A stretch of 64,000 nucleotides of DNA from Bartonella sp. JB63 (GCF_002022665.1 NZ_CP019788.1:1137501-1201500), one strand, 5' to 3'. Counted from the first letter of the stretch, positions 45,794 through 56,959 are shown. Notes: generated by a model not told the origin, from the letters alone. Numbers and translations: made by a program.

Positions 45794-46574
45794 GGTTATC
45801 TAATAATTGTTGTTGTCTATCAAATTCACGGCTTACAAGCCTTTCAATCACCGCTGCGATATCCGCTAAATCATTTCGATATCCATTAAGAACCCGCATA
45901 ATACTATTATAGATAATAACAGCTGGGATTGCTACAAAAAGCCCAATAGCTGTTGCCATCAAAGCTTCAGCGATTCCAGGAGCGACAACATCCAACCGTG
46001 TTGTTTGGGATTTTGCGATTCCAATAAAGGAATCCATAATCCCCCAAACGGTTGCAAAAAGGCCAATGAAAGGTGCTACAGAACCAATTGTTGCCAGAAC
46101 AGGAATTCCGAAAGTAATACGACGTATCGCAGCCAATAAACAGCGAGATAAAAGCGAATGCACACGCTCTTTCAATCCATTTACACTACTGATATTTCCA
46201 CAAAAAAAGGCTTCATTTTGACTTCTGTCAGCATCATCTGATTTTACAAATTGTGACGACAGACGTATTTCTTTCAGTGTTTCTTCCAGTAAGAAGACAG
46301 AAGTTCCTTTAATTTCTTTAAAGCTGACAATCAATCCTGCAAGTGTCTGAGCATTTCTTGCTAATTTAAGGGCATACCGTGCTTTGTATTTTGCTACAGT
46401 GAGTTCAATAATTTTAACGAAGGCAATGGTCCAAGAGAGGAGAGAAGCCAACAATAGAAATATAATGACAGCTTTCACAACCCAATCAGCAGCCATAAAC
46501 ATTGAAAAAGGAGAGAAATCATGCATTGATACTGCAACAGTATTGTTCTCTAAAGAAACTGTATGAGATGTCAT
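45774..46574 (-). CDS. exbB: ExbB biopolymer transport protein
   Basis: The 266-residue protein has three transmembrane helices: FMAADWVVKAVIIFLLLASL, then FGIPVLATIGSVAPFIGLFATVWGIMDSFIGIAKS and ATAIGLFVAIPAVIIYN. The central TVWGIM...SFIGIA region is the ExbB/TolQ signature, closer to rhizobial ExbB. A long cytoplasmic loop contains the polar stretch about residues 75-145. With ExbD it should power TonB-dependent iron or haem uptake. It could be TolQ by family alone; ExbB is preferred for AKSQTT and VAPGIAEALMATAIGL. Confidence 0.88.
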   Translation of the reverse strand: MTSHTVSLENNTVAVSMHDFSPFSMFMAADWVVKAVIIFLLLASLLSWTIAFVKIIELTVAKYKARYALKLARNAQTLAGLIVSFKEIKGTSVFLLEETLKEIRLSSQFVKSDDADRSQNEAFFCGNISSVNGLKERVHSLLSRCLLAAIRRITFGIPVLATIGSVAPFIGLFATVWGIMDSFIGIAKSQTTRLDVVAPGIAEALMATAIGLFVAIPAVIIYNSIMRVLNGYRNDLADIAAVIERLVSREFDRQQQLLDNHENRSL

Positions 46575-47043
46575 GTTATATTTATAACCCTTATATTTAA
46601 ATTTTCTATTTTTCCCCTTTATATTTTTTGACTATTCTTTACATCGCCTTTTTAAAAGATATCAATTTGAAAAAACAAGTCATTTTTATTGCCTATTACT
46701 TATGATTAATCTTTTTCATCATCAAGAAGATTTTTAGATATTATTTATATTTCTTTTTTTATCTCATAAAGAAAATCTCGCATTATCAAAACCAATTGTA
46801 TCAATCGGTCACTTCATTGAAGAGTAGCTTTTTCTTGAAAAAGCTTTCTCTATAAGATTTCTCCTAAAAAGAATATTTCTCCTCTTTTCTCCTTAGACTT
46901 ATCTCTAAAAATATTATTATTCAACAGATCAGGGAACTAAGAAGATTTTATAACGTTACAAAAGCATAATTATTAAAAATCTTTATTTCAATCAAACACT
47001 ATCAACACTATGTGCAATTAGGTCAATAGAAAGAATCATAACT
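46575..47043. other. Divergent intergenic region between exbB and the DUF883 gene
   Basis: 470 AT-rich bases. The right part carries the EcfG promoter described separately; nothing else was recognised. Confidence 0.5.
46934..46958 (+). promoter_or_regulatory. Predicted EcfG (general stress) promoter of the DUF883 gene
   Basis: GGAAC at 46934-46938, exactly 16 bases, then CGTT at 46955-46958: a full match to the EcfG consensus. The predicted transcript start is about 75 bases before the ATG at 47044. Confidence 0.75.
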
Positions 47044-47364
47044 ATGGCAAATAATAAAACAAACAACAAAACAGAAACAGAGAAAAACTTAAAAAAACAG
47101 TTGGAGCAATTACGCAATGAGGTTACAAACATCACATCAACCCTGAGTGATTTTAGTTCCAACAAAATGAACGAAGCGAAAAATAAAGCTGAACAATTTT
47201 ACAGTTCAGCAAAGGAAAATGGTGAAGAACTCTTATCGCAAGCGAAACGCAAGTATAACGATTTAGAAAAAACGCTCAACCAACAAGTTCGTGATAATCC
47301 TGGCAAAACTATTCTGATTGCGACAGGCATTGGTTTTATTCTTTCTCACTTGTTGCGCCGTTAA
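47044..47364 (+). CDS. DUF883 (YqjD/ElaB-like) membrane-anchored protein
   Basis: The 106-residue protein has a long amphipathic coiled-coil region (residues 12-80), then RDNPGKTILIATGIGFILSHLLRR, the C-tail anchor typical of YqjD/ElaB. E. coli relatives are stationary-phase, RpoS-controlled inner-membrane proteins, and YqjD binds ribosomes. Here a perfect EcfG promoter lies upstream, making it a general-stress gene by inference. It is followed 3 bases later by a membrane-protein gene. Confidence 0.88.
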   Translation: MANNKTNNKTETEKNLKKQLEQLRNEVTNITSTLSDFSSNKMNEAKNKAEQFYSSAKENGEELLSQAKRKYNDLEKTLNQQVRDNPGKTILIATGIGFILSHLLRR

Positions 47365-47367
47365 CCA

Positions 47368-47805
47368 ATGTATAAAGTGATCGCACCTCTTTTGAGCCAT
47401 CTTGTTAGTGGAGGGATCAAAAACACTGTCAAAAAAATCCAGATCCAAACATTTTGCTATGGGATTATTGGAATTGCACTGTTTATAGCTCTCATTTTTT
47501 TATGTGTCACAAGCTTTTTTGCGTTATGTTTGGTGATGTCCCCTCTTGCAGCAGCGAGTACACTCTTTTTTATTTGGCTTTTTATCGCAGGATTCAATGC
47601 TGTTCTTTGTCAATTTTTAAAATCGTACCACCGTCAGGATCATCAAAAACAGTGGGAAAAGCATCGTCACGAGCTTATAACGACTTCAGCTCTTTCCAGC
47701 CTCGCGTTGTTAAACAAACATTTTCCTCTTGTTAAATTAGGGGGACCTATTCTCGGGTTTATGACTTATTTTCTCTGGAAAAAAAATAAAAAAGACCACT
47801 CTTAA
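47368..47805 (+). CDS. Small inner-membrane protein paired with DUF883
   Basis: The 145-residue protein has two strong helices near the middle (ALFIALIFLCVTSFFALCL and STLFFIWLFIAGFNAVLC) and a final short hydrophobic segment with a Lys-rich end. It resembles the phage-holin-superfamily-like or DUF1469-type proteins that accompany yqjD in enterobacteria, but the similarity is only in layout. It begins 3 bases after the DUF883 stop, so they share one transcript and likely the stress promoter. Confidence 0.75.
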   Translation: MYKVIAPLLSHLVSGGIKNTVKKIQIQTFCYGIIGIALFIALIFLCVTSFFALCLVMSPLAAASTLFFIWLFIAGFNAVLCQFLKSYHRQDHQKQWEKHRHELITTSALSSLALLNKHFPLVKLGGPILGFMTYFLWKKNKKDHS

Positions 47806-48030
47806 AACAGGTGGATATCCTTCTACTCTCCAAACTGTTTGCTCTTCATCCAAGTCTCCCTTCGAGGAGAGCATTCAGAGAATGCCCCATCTCCCAGCCC
47901 TCTTCAAGGGGAAGGAACCCTCTTTCCCCACCTTTTATATAAATTTATAGAATCACATACAGGGCCTTACCAAAAATAAACACTGCAAAGGCCCCCATTT
48001 TCTCAAGAGTTTTCAAATATTGTAGCACTA

Positions 48031-49386
48031 TTATGTTTTAGTGCTATCATACTGCATAAGAACATCACTGATCTCTGCAACAATCTCTTCAATTGCTTTT
48101 TGATCATCGCCTTCAGCCATTACTCGAATTAATGGTTCAGTTCCAGAAGGACGAATAACCAACCGTCCTTCTTTTCTTAAACATTTCTGTGCATGATCGA
48201 TCACAGTTTTAACTTTAGGGTTCTCCAATATATTTTTATTTTTAATCGCTATATTTTTCAAAATTTGTGGTACAACTTCAAAACGCTGACACAAGTAGCT
48301 CATAGAATAGTGATTTTGCTGCATACAAGCGAGAATTTGCAAGGCAGCCACCAGTCCATCACCAGTTGTACCAAAATCACTTAAGACAATATGCCCAGAG
48401 GACTCCCCACCCACATTGTACCCTTTTTGCCGCATAGTATCGACAACGTAACGATCCCCTACATTTGTACGAATGAGATCCAATCCCTTGCTGTTTAAGA
48501 AGCGCTCAAGCCCAAGGTTTGACATAATAGTTGTTACAACCCCCTTATTTCGTAAGCGTTCTGTTTTATACCAATGCTCAGCAATAACAGCAATGATTTG
48601 ATCCCCATCGATGGTTTGGGCTTTTTCATCAACCATGAGCACCCGATCACCATCGCCATCAAGAGCAATACCAACATCAGCACGCACTTCATGCACTTTT
48701 CTTTTTAAAGATGTGAGGTCAGTTGATCCACATTTCTGGTTAATATTAAGACCTGTTGGCTCATTATTAATCGCAAAGACTTCTGCTCCTAATTCCCATA
48801 ATGCGCGGGGTGCTGCTTTATAAGTAGCACCATTGGCACAATCCACCACAATACGCAAAGAATCCAAACGCACATCACGTGGCAAAGTTCGTTTAGCATA
48901 TTCAATATAGCGATAAATATCCCCTTCCACGCGTTTAGCACGACCAATTTCAGCAGGTTCCGCTAAAGAATGTGAAAAATCTGTTTCGATTAATTGCTCA
49001 ATTTTCTTTTCTATTTCATCGGAAAGTTTAAAGCCATCGGGACCAAAAAGTTTAATACCATTGTCATAAAAGGGATTATGAGAAGCAGAAATCATCACAC
49101 CCAAATCAGCGCGTAATGAACGACATAACATAGCCACAGCAGGGGTTGGCACAGGTCCTAATAAGAAAGCATCCATTCCAGCAGAAGTCAGTCCTGAAAC
49201 CAAAGCATTTTCCAGCATATAACCAGATAAACGTGTATCTTTCCCAATAACCACACGATGTGACTGTTCTTTTTTGCGAAATAAAACCCCCACTGCCATT
49301 CCTATTTTCATGGCAAAATCTGGTGTCATAGGAAAAAAATTAGCTCTCCCTCGAATTCCATCTGTACCGAAATATTTCCGTGCCAT
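48031..49386 (-). CDS. glmM: Phosphoglucosamine mutase GlmM
   Basis: The 451-residue enzyme has [11 protein letters not shown], the phosphoserine loop [12 protein letters not shown] (Ser near 102), the metal loop [16 protein letters not shown] and [12 protein letters not shown]. It converts glucosamine-6-phosphate to glucosamine-1-phosphate for UDP-GlcNAc. It lies downstream of ftsH on the same strand, a conserved alphaproteobacterial order. Confidence 0.98.
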   Translation of the reverse strand: MARKYFGTDGIRGRANFFPMTPDFAMKIGMAVGVLFRKKEQSHRVVIGKDTRLSGYMLENALVSGLTSAGMDAFLLGPVPTPAVAMLCRSLRADLGVMISASHNPFYDNGIKLFGPDGFKLSDEIEKKIEQLIETDFSHSLAEPAEIGRAKRVEGDIYRYIEYAKRTLPRDVRLDSLRIVVDCANGATYKAAPRALWELGAEVFAINNEPTGLNINQKCGSTDLTSLKRKVHEVRADVGIALDGDGDRVLMVDEKAQTIDGDQIIAVIAEHWYKTERLRNKGVVTTIMSNLGLERFLNSKGLDLIRTNVGDRYVVDTMRQKGYNVGGESSGHIVLSDFGTTGDGLVAALQILACMQQNHYSMSYLCQRFEVVPQILKNIAIKNKNILENPKVKTVIDHAQKCLRKEGRLVIRPSGTEPLIRVMAEGDDQKAIEEIVAEISDVLMQYDSTKT

Positions 49387-49789
49387 TTTTTTTCCTTTTA
49401 CATATTATATGCTTTCCTTACAGCTTTCATATACTGTAATTTCTTATGTTTTTAGTATTTCTTAAAATTAAGAGAAAAACCTCTTAGCAAGTAAACTCTT
49501 CTCCCTCTTATGAGGAGAGAGAGTCATCAGAATCTAACCTCCCAAGAGTTTTGGACTGTCCATGAACAGTTTTATTTCTCGTCTCTTTCCAGAACCGTTC
49601 TCTTTCTAGGATTTGTCGTGTTCACCTTTGCTACATCAGCTTTTACTATACCACCTTTTTTCTAACCGATTTCTTAAATCCAACCTCGCACCTTTTATTT
49701 TTCTTGATCAAGATCTTTGCTGTTTTTATAATGCCATAAAGGATTTTTGTGACGACGATGCACACAGCTTTCATGATAATCCGTTCTGA
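49387..49789. other. Intergenic region between ftsH and glmM
   Basis: About 400 bases with no recognised gene or clear terminator; it should contain the glmM promoter. Confidence 0.5.
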
Positions 49790-51871
49790 TTAAGCATCAT
49801 TAGCAGGAGTTTGTTTTTTCTTTTGTTTAGAAACGTTAGACTTTTCTGCAGCTTTTTCTTTATTTTCAGAAACATTTCCTGTTTCAGTTTTATCAGATTT
49901 ATTTGCCTCAGCTTTATTTTTTTTGCTCCGCGACTTTTTTTCAGCACCACTGGTTTCCAGTTCGTGCTTACCTTTAAGATTGGTGGTATCTTGTCTTCCT
50001 TTTTTCCCTATTTTAGGAACAACAGAAGTCCGTGAATTGTCATTTTCACTTCCTAATGTCCGTGCAGGAGGCTTTCCTTTTATGATATCGTTAATTTCTG
50101 TTCCTGTTAATGTTTCATATTCCAACAAGCCTTGAGCAAGGGCCCACCACTGTTTCTTTTTTTCTTTCAAAATTTTTGTAGCGGTTTTATAGGCGTCATC
50201 AATCAACTTACGCACTTCAGCATCGATCATACGAGCTGTTTCTTCAGAGATATTTTGTGTTCTCGCTACCGAGTGACCTAAAAAAACCTCATCTTGATTA
50301 TCACCATAAGCAACATTTCCGAGAATATCAGAAAATCCCCATCGTGTAATCATTGCACGCGCTAATTTTGTCGCTTGTTCAATATCAGATGCGGCTCCAG
50401 AGGTGATATTTTCTTTTCCAAATTTCAATTCTTCGGCAACTCTTCCTCCCATCATGATAGCCAGACGTGAAATCATCCACCGATAACTCATAGAATAGCG
50501 ATCTCCCTCTGGCAATTGCATAACCATACCGAGAGCTCTTCCCCTTGGCACGATTGTTGCTTTATGGACAGGGTCAGCAACTGGAACGCTCAAAGCTACA
50601 ATAGCATGTCCTGCTTCGTGATAGGCTGTCAGTTCCTTTTCCTCTTGTGTCATAGCGGTTGAACGGCGTTCAGCTCCCATCATTACCTTATCTTTAGCAT
50701 CTTCAAACTCTTTCATTGTGACCACTCTTTTATTACGGCTTGCAGCCATTAAAGCGGCTTCATTGACGAGGTTCATCAGATCAGCTCCAGAAAATCCTGG
50801 TGTTCCCCTTGCCAATACTTTCAGATCGACATTAGGAGCCAGAGGTACATTCCGCACATGAACTTTTAAAATTTGTTCTCGCCCAGATACATCCGGATTT
50901 GGAACAACTACTTGTCGATCGAATCGTCCAGGTCTTAACAAAGCGGGATCGAGTACATCAGGACGATTTGTTGCAGCAATTAAAATAATGCTTTCATTAG
51001 GTTCAAATCCATCCATTTCAACCAATAACTGATTTAATGTTTGTTCGCGTTCATCATTTCCGCCACCCAATCCTGCACCACGATGACGCCCTACGGCATC
51101 AATTTCATCGATAAAGATAATACACGGTGCATTTTTTTTTGCTTGTTCGAACATATCACGAACACGGCTTGCTCCAACCCCAACGAACATTTCCACAAAA
51201 TCGGACCCCGAAATGGTAAAAAAAGGCACATTGGCTTCCCCTGCCACAGAACGTGCGAGCAACGTTTTCCCTGTTCCTGGAGGTCCTACGAGCAGAACAC
51301 CACGTGGAATACGTCCACCTAAGCGCTGAAATTTTTGTGGTTCCCGTAAGAAATCAACAATTTCTTGTAAATCCTGCTTTGCCTCTTCAACACCAGCGAC
51401 ATCTTGAAAGGTGACCCTTCCATGGGCTTCTGTCAGCAATTTTGCTTTCGATTTCCCGAAGCCCATAGCACCGCGTGATCCATGTTGCATTTGTCGCATA
51501 AAGAAAATCCATGCTCCAACGATAATAATAACGGGAAGCAATGAAAATAATAAATTAAGAAAAATATTATTCCCTGAGCTTTCAGGAATAGCTTTAACAT
51601 TAACTTTTTTGTTTTCCAATTTTTGCACCAATCCTGGATCTCTTGGTGCATAAGTTGAAATCACTCTCTGATCTGTAGTTTTTCCTACTAATTTTTGTCC
51701 TTGAATAGTTACGGCTTTAAGCTCGCCATTCTCAACTTTCTGTAAAAACTCAGAATAAGATATTTCGCTATTTCCAGCACGCTGATTGTCTCTATTAAAA
51801 AGAGAAAATAACGCAATTAAAACGAAGGCAATAACCCCCCAAATCAAGAGGGAGCGATAATTGGAATTCAT
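49790..51871 (-). CDS. ftsH: FtsH ATP-dependent zinc metalloprotease
   Basis: The 693-residue protein has two N-terminal membrane helices around a periplasmic domain, the AAA module with Walker A GPPGTGKT and Walker [12 protein letters not shown], the SRH region, and the zinc site HEAGH near residue 420. It degrades misfolded membrane proteins and LpxC-type regulatory targets. The last 90 residues are an unusually long Lys/Glu/Ser-rich tail without structure. It follows tilS, as in other Rhizobiales. Confidence 0.98.
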   Translation of the reverse strand: MNSNYRSLLIWGVIAFVLIALFSLFNRDNQRAGNSEISYSEFLQKVENGELKAVTIQGQKLVGKTTDQRVISTYAPRDPGLVQKLENKKVNVKAIPESSGNNIFLNLLFSLLPVIIIVGAWIFFMRQMQHGSRGAMGFGKSKAKLLTEAHGRVTFQDVAGVEEAKQDLQEIVDFLREPQKFQRLGGRIPRGVLLVGPPGTGKTLLARSVAGEANVPFFTISGSDFVEMFVGVGASRVRDMFEQAKKNAPCIIFIDEIDAVGRHRGAGLGGGNDEREQTLNQLLVEMDGFEPNESIILIAATNRPDVLDPALLRPGRFDRQVVVPNPDVSGREQILKVHVRNVPLAPNVDLKVLARGTPGFSGADLMNLVNEAALMAASRNKRVVTMKEFEDAKDKVMMGAERRSTAMTQEEKELTAYHEAGHAIVALSVPVADPVHKATIVPRGRALGMVMQLPEGDRYSMSYRWMISRLAIMMGGRVAEELKFGKENITSGAASDIEQATKLARAMITRWGFSDILGNVAYGDNQDEVFLGHSVARTQNISEETARMIDAEVRKLIDDAYKTATKILKEKKKQWWALAQGLLEYETLTGTEINDIIKGKPPARTLGSENDNSRTSVVPKIGKKGRQDTTNLKGKHELETSGAEKKSRSKKNKAEANKSDKTETGNVSENKEKAAEKSNVSKQKKKQTPANDA

Positions 51872-52012
51872 ATTCAGCTCATTTATTTTAATAGAGATTC
51901 TTAAAAGTCGCGCTCAGCATATAATCTTGTTTCCCCCTTGCCAAGATATAAGAACTATTTATTATCTTTTAAAATGATTTTTCTTCATTTTTTCCCTAAA
52001 TCTTAAAATTTT

Positions 52013-53587
52013 CTACTCAATATTGAAAAAAGATCCTACAACATTAGCAATAGCAGCATCTTCTAATGATAACAACCAATTAAATGGGGCCATAATGCGT
52101 TTCATTATAATATCTCGTTGATAACAAAAATGATGTGTTAACTCTGGAATATCAACCCCTTTTTCATTAGAAATCATCACTAAGGATTGCAAAGAGGGAA
52201 AATGTGGGGTTTCAACCTCACTTTTTCCTTGATCGAGATAATCTTTCAGATGGGCAAAATCCGCGGGCCCTACGCGTATAGCTTTTGTATCATGATTGGT
52301 AATTTGGTAACGTCGATCCCATACAAAGGTTTCTCCTGGAGCGATGATTGCTTCTTGAATATGCCGTGCTTCACGCCACATAGCAATTCCTTTTTTGCTC
52401 GATTCAATTACTGCTCCTGCTAGAGTAAAACGTTTTTTTTCTGGTTTTTGCAAACATAATTTCTGGTTTAGAGCAACCAATTTTTGAGAAGAAAGCAAAT
52501 AAGAGCTTCCCCCCATTAAAACAATGAAAAGCCCAACAACAAAGGGAAAAGCATGATGTTGGTATAAAAAAGCAGGAGGTTTTCCAATAAAACAGCGCCC
52601 ATGCTCAACAGCAATATCCAAAGCTAAGATTAAATCAGCAACTTTTTGCGCTTGTATCCGACGTTTTAACGCCGCTTTACGAACCTTCTTAGCAATCTCA
52701 GAAAGATTCTTTTGACGAAGAAAATTGCGCACGCGCACACGTTCAAACTTTGAATCTTCATTTGTTGGATCATCAATCCATGTTAATCCTTGAAAAGATA
52801 AATAAGCACGCAGTGTTTGACGATTAACCCCAAGTAATGGGCGAATTAAGCGCACTTGACCATGCAACAATGCTTCCCTTGGAATACAAGACAACCCACG
52901 CTCATATCCTTCCTCACCCTTTTCTGCCAATATTTCTTGGTCATTTTTTTTCAGCATCTCGGTTATTGCATTTTCAGAACTTCTCTCTTTCCATGACTTT
53001 TCGAGAACTTCTAATTCAGCACCTTTTGTTTTTTTTTGACTGCGTTGAACACGCATTTGGTAAGTTTCAGCCTGATCATTCAGCGTATGTCCTGTCATAA
53101 TCAGTGTTGCACCATGTTTTTGGGCTTCTTTAAAAAGTAAATCATATCGCGCGATCCGCGCTTTTTCAATTATTTTTGTCTTTGGCTTTTTTCCTTCCCA
53201 CTGCACAATAATATGTTTGATCTGATAAGCTTGGCAAATTTTTGCAACACTTTTGGCTTCAAGTGCTGATTCTTCACGCAATTGATGATCAATCGTCACA
53301 ACAATCACTTCTGGAGAAATGGGCAGTGTCTTTAAATGTTCTTGCACCAAAAACAATAAAGCTAACGAATCACTCCCTCCAGAAACCGCTAAAATCAATT
53401 TCTGACAATGAGAAAAATCTGTTTTTTTAAAAAGATCTTTTGCTAATTTAACGGACACCGAAAAAACTTCACTCCTCTTTAAAGCACCGACAAAACGCTT
53501 CCAATATTCGAGCCCGTTGTGATTGATCTTCAAATTACCACAAACTTTGCTCTTTTGAGCAATAGTTACAAGAAATCCACTACACAA
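52013..53587 (-). CDS. tilS: tRNA(Ile)-lysidine synthase TilS
   Basis: The PP-loop motif ILAVSGGSDSLALLF marks TilS, with the later TGHTLNDQAETYQMR and RPLLGVNRQTLRAYL motifs. The enzyme attaches lysine to C34 of tRNA-Ile(CAU), so it reads AUA. The frame starts TTG at 53587, giving 524 residues, about 50 more before the PP-loop than usual. A GTG at 53458 after GAGGAG is a plausible true start. It lies between pal and ftsH. Confidence 0.94.
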   Translation of the reverse strand: MCSGFLVTIAQKSKVCGNLKINHNGLEYWKRFVGALKRSEVFSVSVKLAKDLFKKTDFSHCQKLILAVSGGSDSLALLFLVQEHLKTLPISPEVIVVTIDHQLREESALEAKSVAKICQAYQIKHIIVQWEGKKPKTKIIEKARIARYDLLFKEAQKHGATLIMTGHTLNDQAETYQMRVQRSQKKTKGAELEVLEKSWKERSSENAITEMLKKNDQEILAEKGEEGYERGLSCIPREALLHGQVRLIRPLLGVNRQTLRAYLSFQGLTWIDDPTNEDSKFERVRVRNFLRQKNLSEIAKKVRKAALKRRIQAQKVADLILALDIAVEHGRCFIGKPPAFLYQHHAFPFVVGLFIVLMGGSSYLLSSQKLVALNQKLCLQKPEKKRFTLAGAVIESSKKGIAMWREARHIQEAIIAPGETFVWDRRYQITNHDTKAIRVGPADFAHLKDYLDQGKSEVETPHFPSLQSLVMISNEKGVDIPELTHHFCYQRDIIMKRIMAPFNWLLSLEDAAIANVVGSFFNIE

Positions 53588-53993
53588 GGAATGATGAATA
53601 AAATAATGCTCTTCTTATCGTTGAAAACACTCACTTTTTTCTTTTCCATTTTATGATGCACAAATATATTCTGATATTTTGTATTTTGAATTTATATTTT
53701 TCTTCTGAATAAGAAGCCCTTACTATTTGACGGAAAACATACGAAAAAATAAGCCGGGAAATATGAGAAAAAGAGGCACCGGCAAACAGAGGAAGAAGCA
53801 TTTTTATGCAAATTTTATAAAGAAAAGGCTAAAAAACCTATAAGGGCAGATTTTCTACCCTCTCTTTTGCTATTCTTTATTCTTTCTCTCCATTTTATTG
53901 CTTCTTAACCTCTTATTCCTTCTTCAAATTTTGTCTTTCTCTCAAGAGTGTCCACAGATCTTTTTCAAACCTTTACGTTTCATATCTCTTAAA
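53588..53993. other. Gap between tilS and pal
   Basis: In many Rhizobiales cpoB (ybgF) lies between pal and tilS; here 405 bases contain no recognisable open frame. I cannot tell a decayed gene from plain spacer without comparison. Confidence 0.5.
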
Positions 53994-54512
53994 TTATTCC
54001 CTGTTGTTATTAACAACCAAAACAGCACGTCGATTTTGGTTCCAACAAGAAATGTCATCACATAGCGCTACAGGCCTTTCCTTTCCGTAAGAGATTGTTT
54101 TCATCCGTTGAGAAGAAACACCCAAAGAAATAAGATGATCACGAACTGCAACAGCACGGCGTTGTCCAAGAGCTAAATTGTATTCGCGCGTTCCACGTTC
54201 ATCAGCATGACCTTCAATCATAATAAAATAATGCGGATAACGGAGCAACCATTCTGCTTGACGAGCCAAAACATATTCTGCATCCAATTCAATAGAAGAA
54301 GAATTCAAACTAAAGAAAATCCGATCTCCAACATTGACTGTAAAGTCTTGTGATGAGCCTGCCTGTACATTATTTAACCCAGAACCATTTAGAGAGGAAT
54401 TCATACCATTTGTCGCATTAATATTTTTTTTGCCACAACCACTAACCAAAGCTAACAATACACAAAAAGCCATCACAAATGGATAACGGATAATGTTTCT
54501 AAGAGAGTTCAT
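53994..54512 (-). CDS. pal: Peptidoglycan-associated lipoprotein Pal
   Basis: The start at 54512 is chosen for AAGGAGA 9 bases upstream, giving 172 residues; the frame extends to 54548. The signal peptide ends in the lipobox LVSGC. The OmpA-like domain follows, with FSLNSSSIELD, IEGHADERGTREYNLALGQRRA and ISYGKERPV. Pal anchors the outer membrane to peptidoglycan as part of Tol-Pal. Its usual neighbours tolB and cpoB are absent here. Confidence 0.95.
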   Translation of the reverse strand: MNSLRNIIRYPFVMAFCVLLALVSGCGKKNINATNGMNSSLNGSGLNNVQAGSSQDFTVNVGDRIFFSLNSSSIELDAEYVLARQAEWLLRYPHYFIMIEGHADERGTREYNLALGQRRAVAVRDHLISLGVSSQRMKTISYGKERPVALCDDISCWNQNRRAVLVVNNNRE

Positions 54513-54733
54513 AAACCAGTTCTCCTTGTTTTCGGCATCATCAATCATGCCTTATTCTTAATATCTATTTTGAAAATAAAACATTAATCTCTTTTATTTT
54601 CTCTTTTTTCATCCCCCAGCATTTCTTTCAATGGATCTTCGTCACCCCATTTCGCTTTCAAGTATCACTCTTTCTCAATTTCCTAAGATTTTTGTTCTCA
54701 TCTTTACCGCTCTTTTACTGCTCTGCGAAATTT

Positions 54734-55420
54734 TTATTCTTCCTCTTGAGATTTTTTTAGAGCATTGAGATTAGCAAACACGGTATCAGCATCGAGATTT
54801 TTTTCAAAAGCTTTTTCAAATTCTATTTCATCGAGATTGGCATTTTCTGTTACCGATGTAGGAAGGAGAGTCTGATCTCCTTCTACAGAAAGAGGAAGAT
54901 TTTTTGCTGCCCGTTGCAATTCAAAATCTAAATCAATTTGAGAACAGAGCCCCAACCCTACGGGATCGAGAGGAACCAAATTATTACTGTTCCAATGTGT
55001 TCTATGACGAATTTGCTCAATAGTTCCCTTTGTTGTTCCAATCAATCGTGCGATTTGCGCATCTTTTAATTCAGGATGGTTCAAAACCAACCATAAAATA
55101 CCATTTGGACGATCTTGCCGTCGAGACAAAGGAATATAACGTGAGCCTTTGCGTTTAGTTTGAGGAATCCGCACTTTTGATTCAGATATTTTTAAGCGTG
55201 CATTTGCATCTGCTTCAACACGTGCGATCTCGCTGCGTGTTAACTGCCCTGAACTAATAGGATTCAATCCTCTAATTCCGTGTGCTGCTTCACCATCAGC
55301 AATTGCTTTGACTTCCAACACATGCAATTGACAAAACTCCGCAATCTGATCAAAAGAAAGCGCTGTATTATCGACTAACCAAACAGCTGTTGCTTTGGGC
55401 ATCAAAAGTTGCGTTGACAT
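54734..55420 (-). CDS. trcR: Cell-cycle regulator TrcR (DUF1013)
   Basis: The 228-residue protein opens with LMPKATAVWLVDNTALSFDQIAEFCQLH and contains GIRGLNPISSGQLTR, RRQDRPNGILWLVLNHPELKDAQIARLIGTTKGTIEQIRHRTHW (HTH-like; quoted in part) and an acidic tail. These are the DUF1013/TrcR hallmarks of alphaproteobacteria, where TrcR associates with polymerase and affects CtrA-related transcription. It is separated from pal by about 220 bases. Confidence 0.93.
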   Translation of the reverse strand: MSTQLLMPKATAVWLVDNTALSFDQIAEFCQLHVLEVKAIADGEAAHGIRGLNPISSGQLTRSEIARVEADANARLKISESKVRIPQTKRKGSRYIPLSRRQDRPNGILWLVLNHPELKDAQIARLIGTTKGTIEQIRHRTHWNSNNLVPLDPVGLGLCSQIDLDFELQRAAKNLPLSVEGDQTLLPTSVTENANLDEIEFEKAFEKNLDADTVFANLNALKKSQEEE

Positions 55421-55760
55421 ATCTGTTATATCCTTTTATCGGCCTCTTTCTGAGGCAAGTTACTGCCCACTTTGGAACTTTGGAGTGCTATGTTTCTACT
55501 ATAGAAGATTTTATTCACCCCTTCCAACAAGATGAAACATATAAAGTAAGTTATTTATTTAATACCATGAAATAAAGATCTTTATAACCTGATTTTTAGC
55601 CCACGACAAGAGATCTCTCTTAATAGTGATTGTAACGAGAATGTCTTTACCTTTGAGGAGAATTTTCTTATAAAGATTTTTTCAATCTCTTTATCCTTTT
55701 TTATGGTACTTTTGTGCTACTAAAAGGGAGCGTTTGACCACCCAAACAAAAAGGTAAGCC
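55421..55760. other. Divergent promoter region trcR / yebC
   Basis: About 340 bases between divergent genes. A GGAAC near 55474 lacks a GTT at the correct spacing. A ribosome binding site lies just before yebC. No gene was seen. Confidence 0.45.
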
Positions 55761-56507
55761 ATGGCAGGCCATTCACAATTTAAAAATATTATGCACCGCA
55801 AAGGACGTCAAGATGCAATGCGTTCGAAAATATTCTCCAAACTTGCACGTGAAATTACGGTTGCAGCTAAACAGGGCTCTCCTGATCCGACAATGAATCC
55901 GCGTTTAAGGCTCGCGGTTCAAAATGCAAAAGCGCAATCAATGCCGAAAGATAATATTGAACGAGCAATTAAAAAAGCCTCAGGTGGTGATGTCGAAAAT
56001 TACGATGAAGTGCGCTATGAGGGATATGGCCCTGGTGGGGTAGCCGTTATTGTTGAAGCCTTAACCGATAATCGGAATCGTACCGCTTCAAATGTCCGCG
56101 CTGCTTTTACAAAAGCAGGAGGTGCTTTAGGAGAAACAGGTTCCGTTAGCTTTATGTTTAATCGCGTTGGTGAGATTATCTATAAATCTGAGGCTGGCAC
56201 TGTTGATACCATTATGGACGCAGCAATTGAAGCAGGCGCGGAAGATGTACAGTCTGAAGAAACGGATCATCATATTTTTTGTGCCTTTGAAGATATTGGT
56301 GAGGTCTCGAAAATTCTTGAAACCACACTCGGCGAAGCAGAATCGATCAAAACCATTTGGAAAGCAACAACTCTAGCACCAATTGATGAAGAAAAAGCAC
56401 TCTCTGTTGTACGTCTGATTGCAACCTTAGAAGAAGACGATGATGTGCAAAATGTTTATGCCAATTTTGATGTCAGTGATGAAATTTTAGCAAAATTGTC
56501 AGCATAA
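55761..56507 (+). CDS. YebC/PmpR family transcriptional or translational regulator
   Basis: The 248-residue protein begins [19 protein letters not shown], the YebC signature, then [13 protein letters not shown] and [13 protein letters not shown], and later [23 protein letters not shown]. The family (TACO1-type) acts in translation of difficult proline stretches in several bacteria and in transcription in others. It is divergent from trcR. Confidence 0.96.
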   Translation: MAGHSQFKNIMHRKGRQDAMRSKIFSKLAREITVAAKQGSPDPTMNPRLRLAVQNAKAQSMPKDNIERAIKKASGGDVENYDEVRYEGYGPGGVAVIVEALTDNRNRTASNVRAAFTKAGGALGETGSVSFMFNRVGEIIYKSEAGTVDTIMDAAIEAGAEDVQSEETDHHIFCAFEDIGEVSKILETTLGEAESIKTIWKATTLAPIDEEKALSVVRLIATLEEDDDVQNVYANFDVSDEILAKLSA

Positions 56508-56959
56508 TTCTTTGAATCAATCTTTATTGACAGAAAAAGAAAAATGCCAAAAAGAAATTTTGTCATTAAGACCGAAGCTTGTTTGATCTCTTTAATTAAA
56601 AAAGCTTTCTATTTAATATCCTGAAAACAACATTATTTTTAACATCTCTTCTTTTTAAAGACATGCTTTTATTCATTAAAGGCATACTTTAATTCAATTG
56701 AGTCTCTTTTCTATTTTTGAATCTTGAAAAATTTCTTCTAAAAATCCTCTATACCTTTTTTGTCATAGAGCTCTATCTATCATAAACGCACAACCTTATT
56801 GTGCCATGAATTAAATATTCACTCTTCTCTCCAAACAAAGCGGGAATTTTCAAACAAGGTTAGCACTTGCAAACAAAGAACAAACTTTCAAACTAGCCCT
56901 AGATCTTTTAAAAAGTCTCTTTGATTAAAGTCAATATATTTTTAATATGATTTGAAATT
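56508..56959. other. Convergent intergenic region
   Basis: 450 AT-rich bases between converging yebC and rpmE. No gene and no strong hairpin were found. Confidence 0.5.

Noticed and set aside
55474..55500. GGAAC word in the trcR-yebC gap
   Set aside because: Following bases at spacing 16-17 are TCTA or CTAC, not CGTT.
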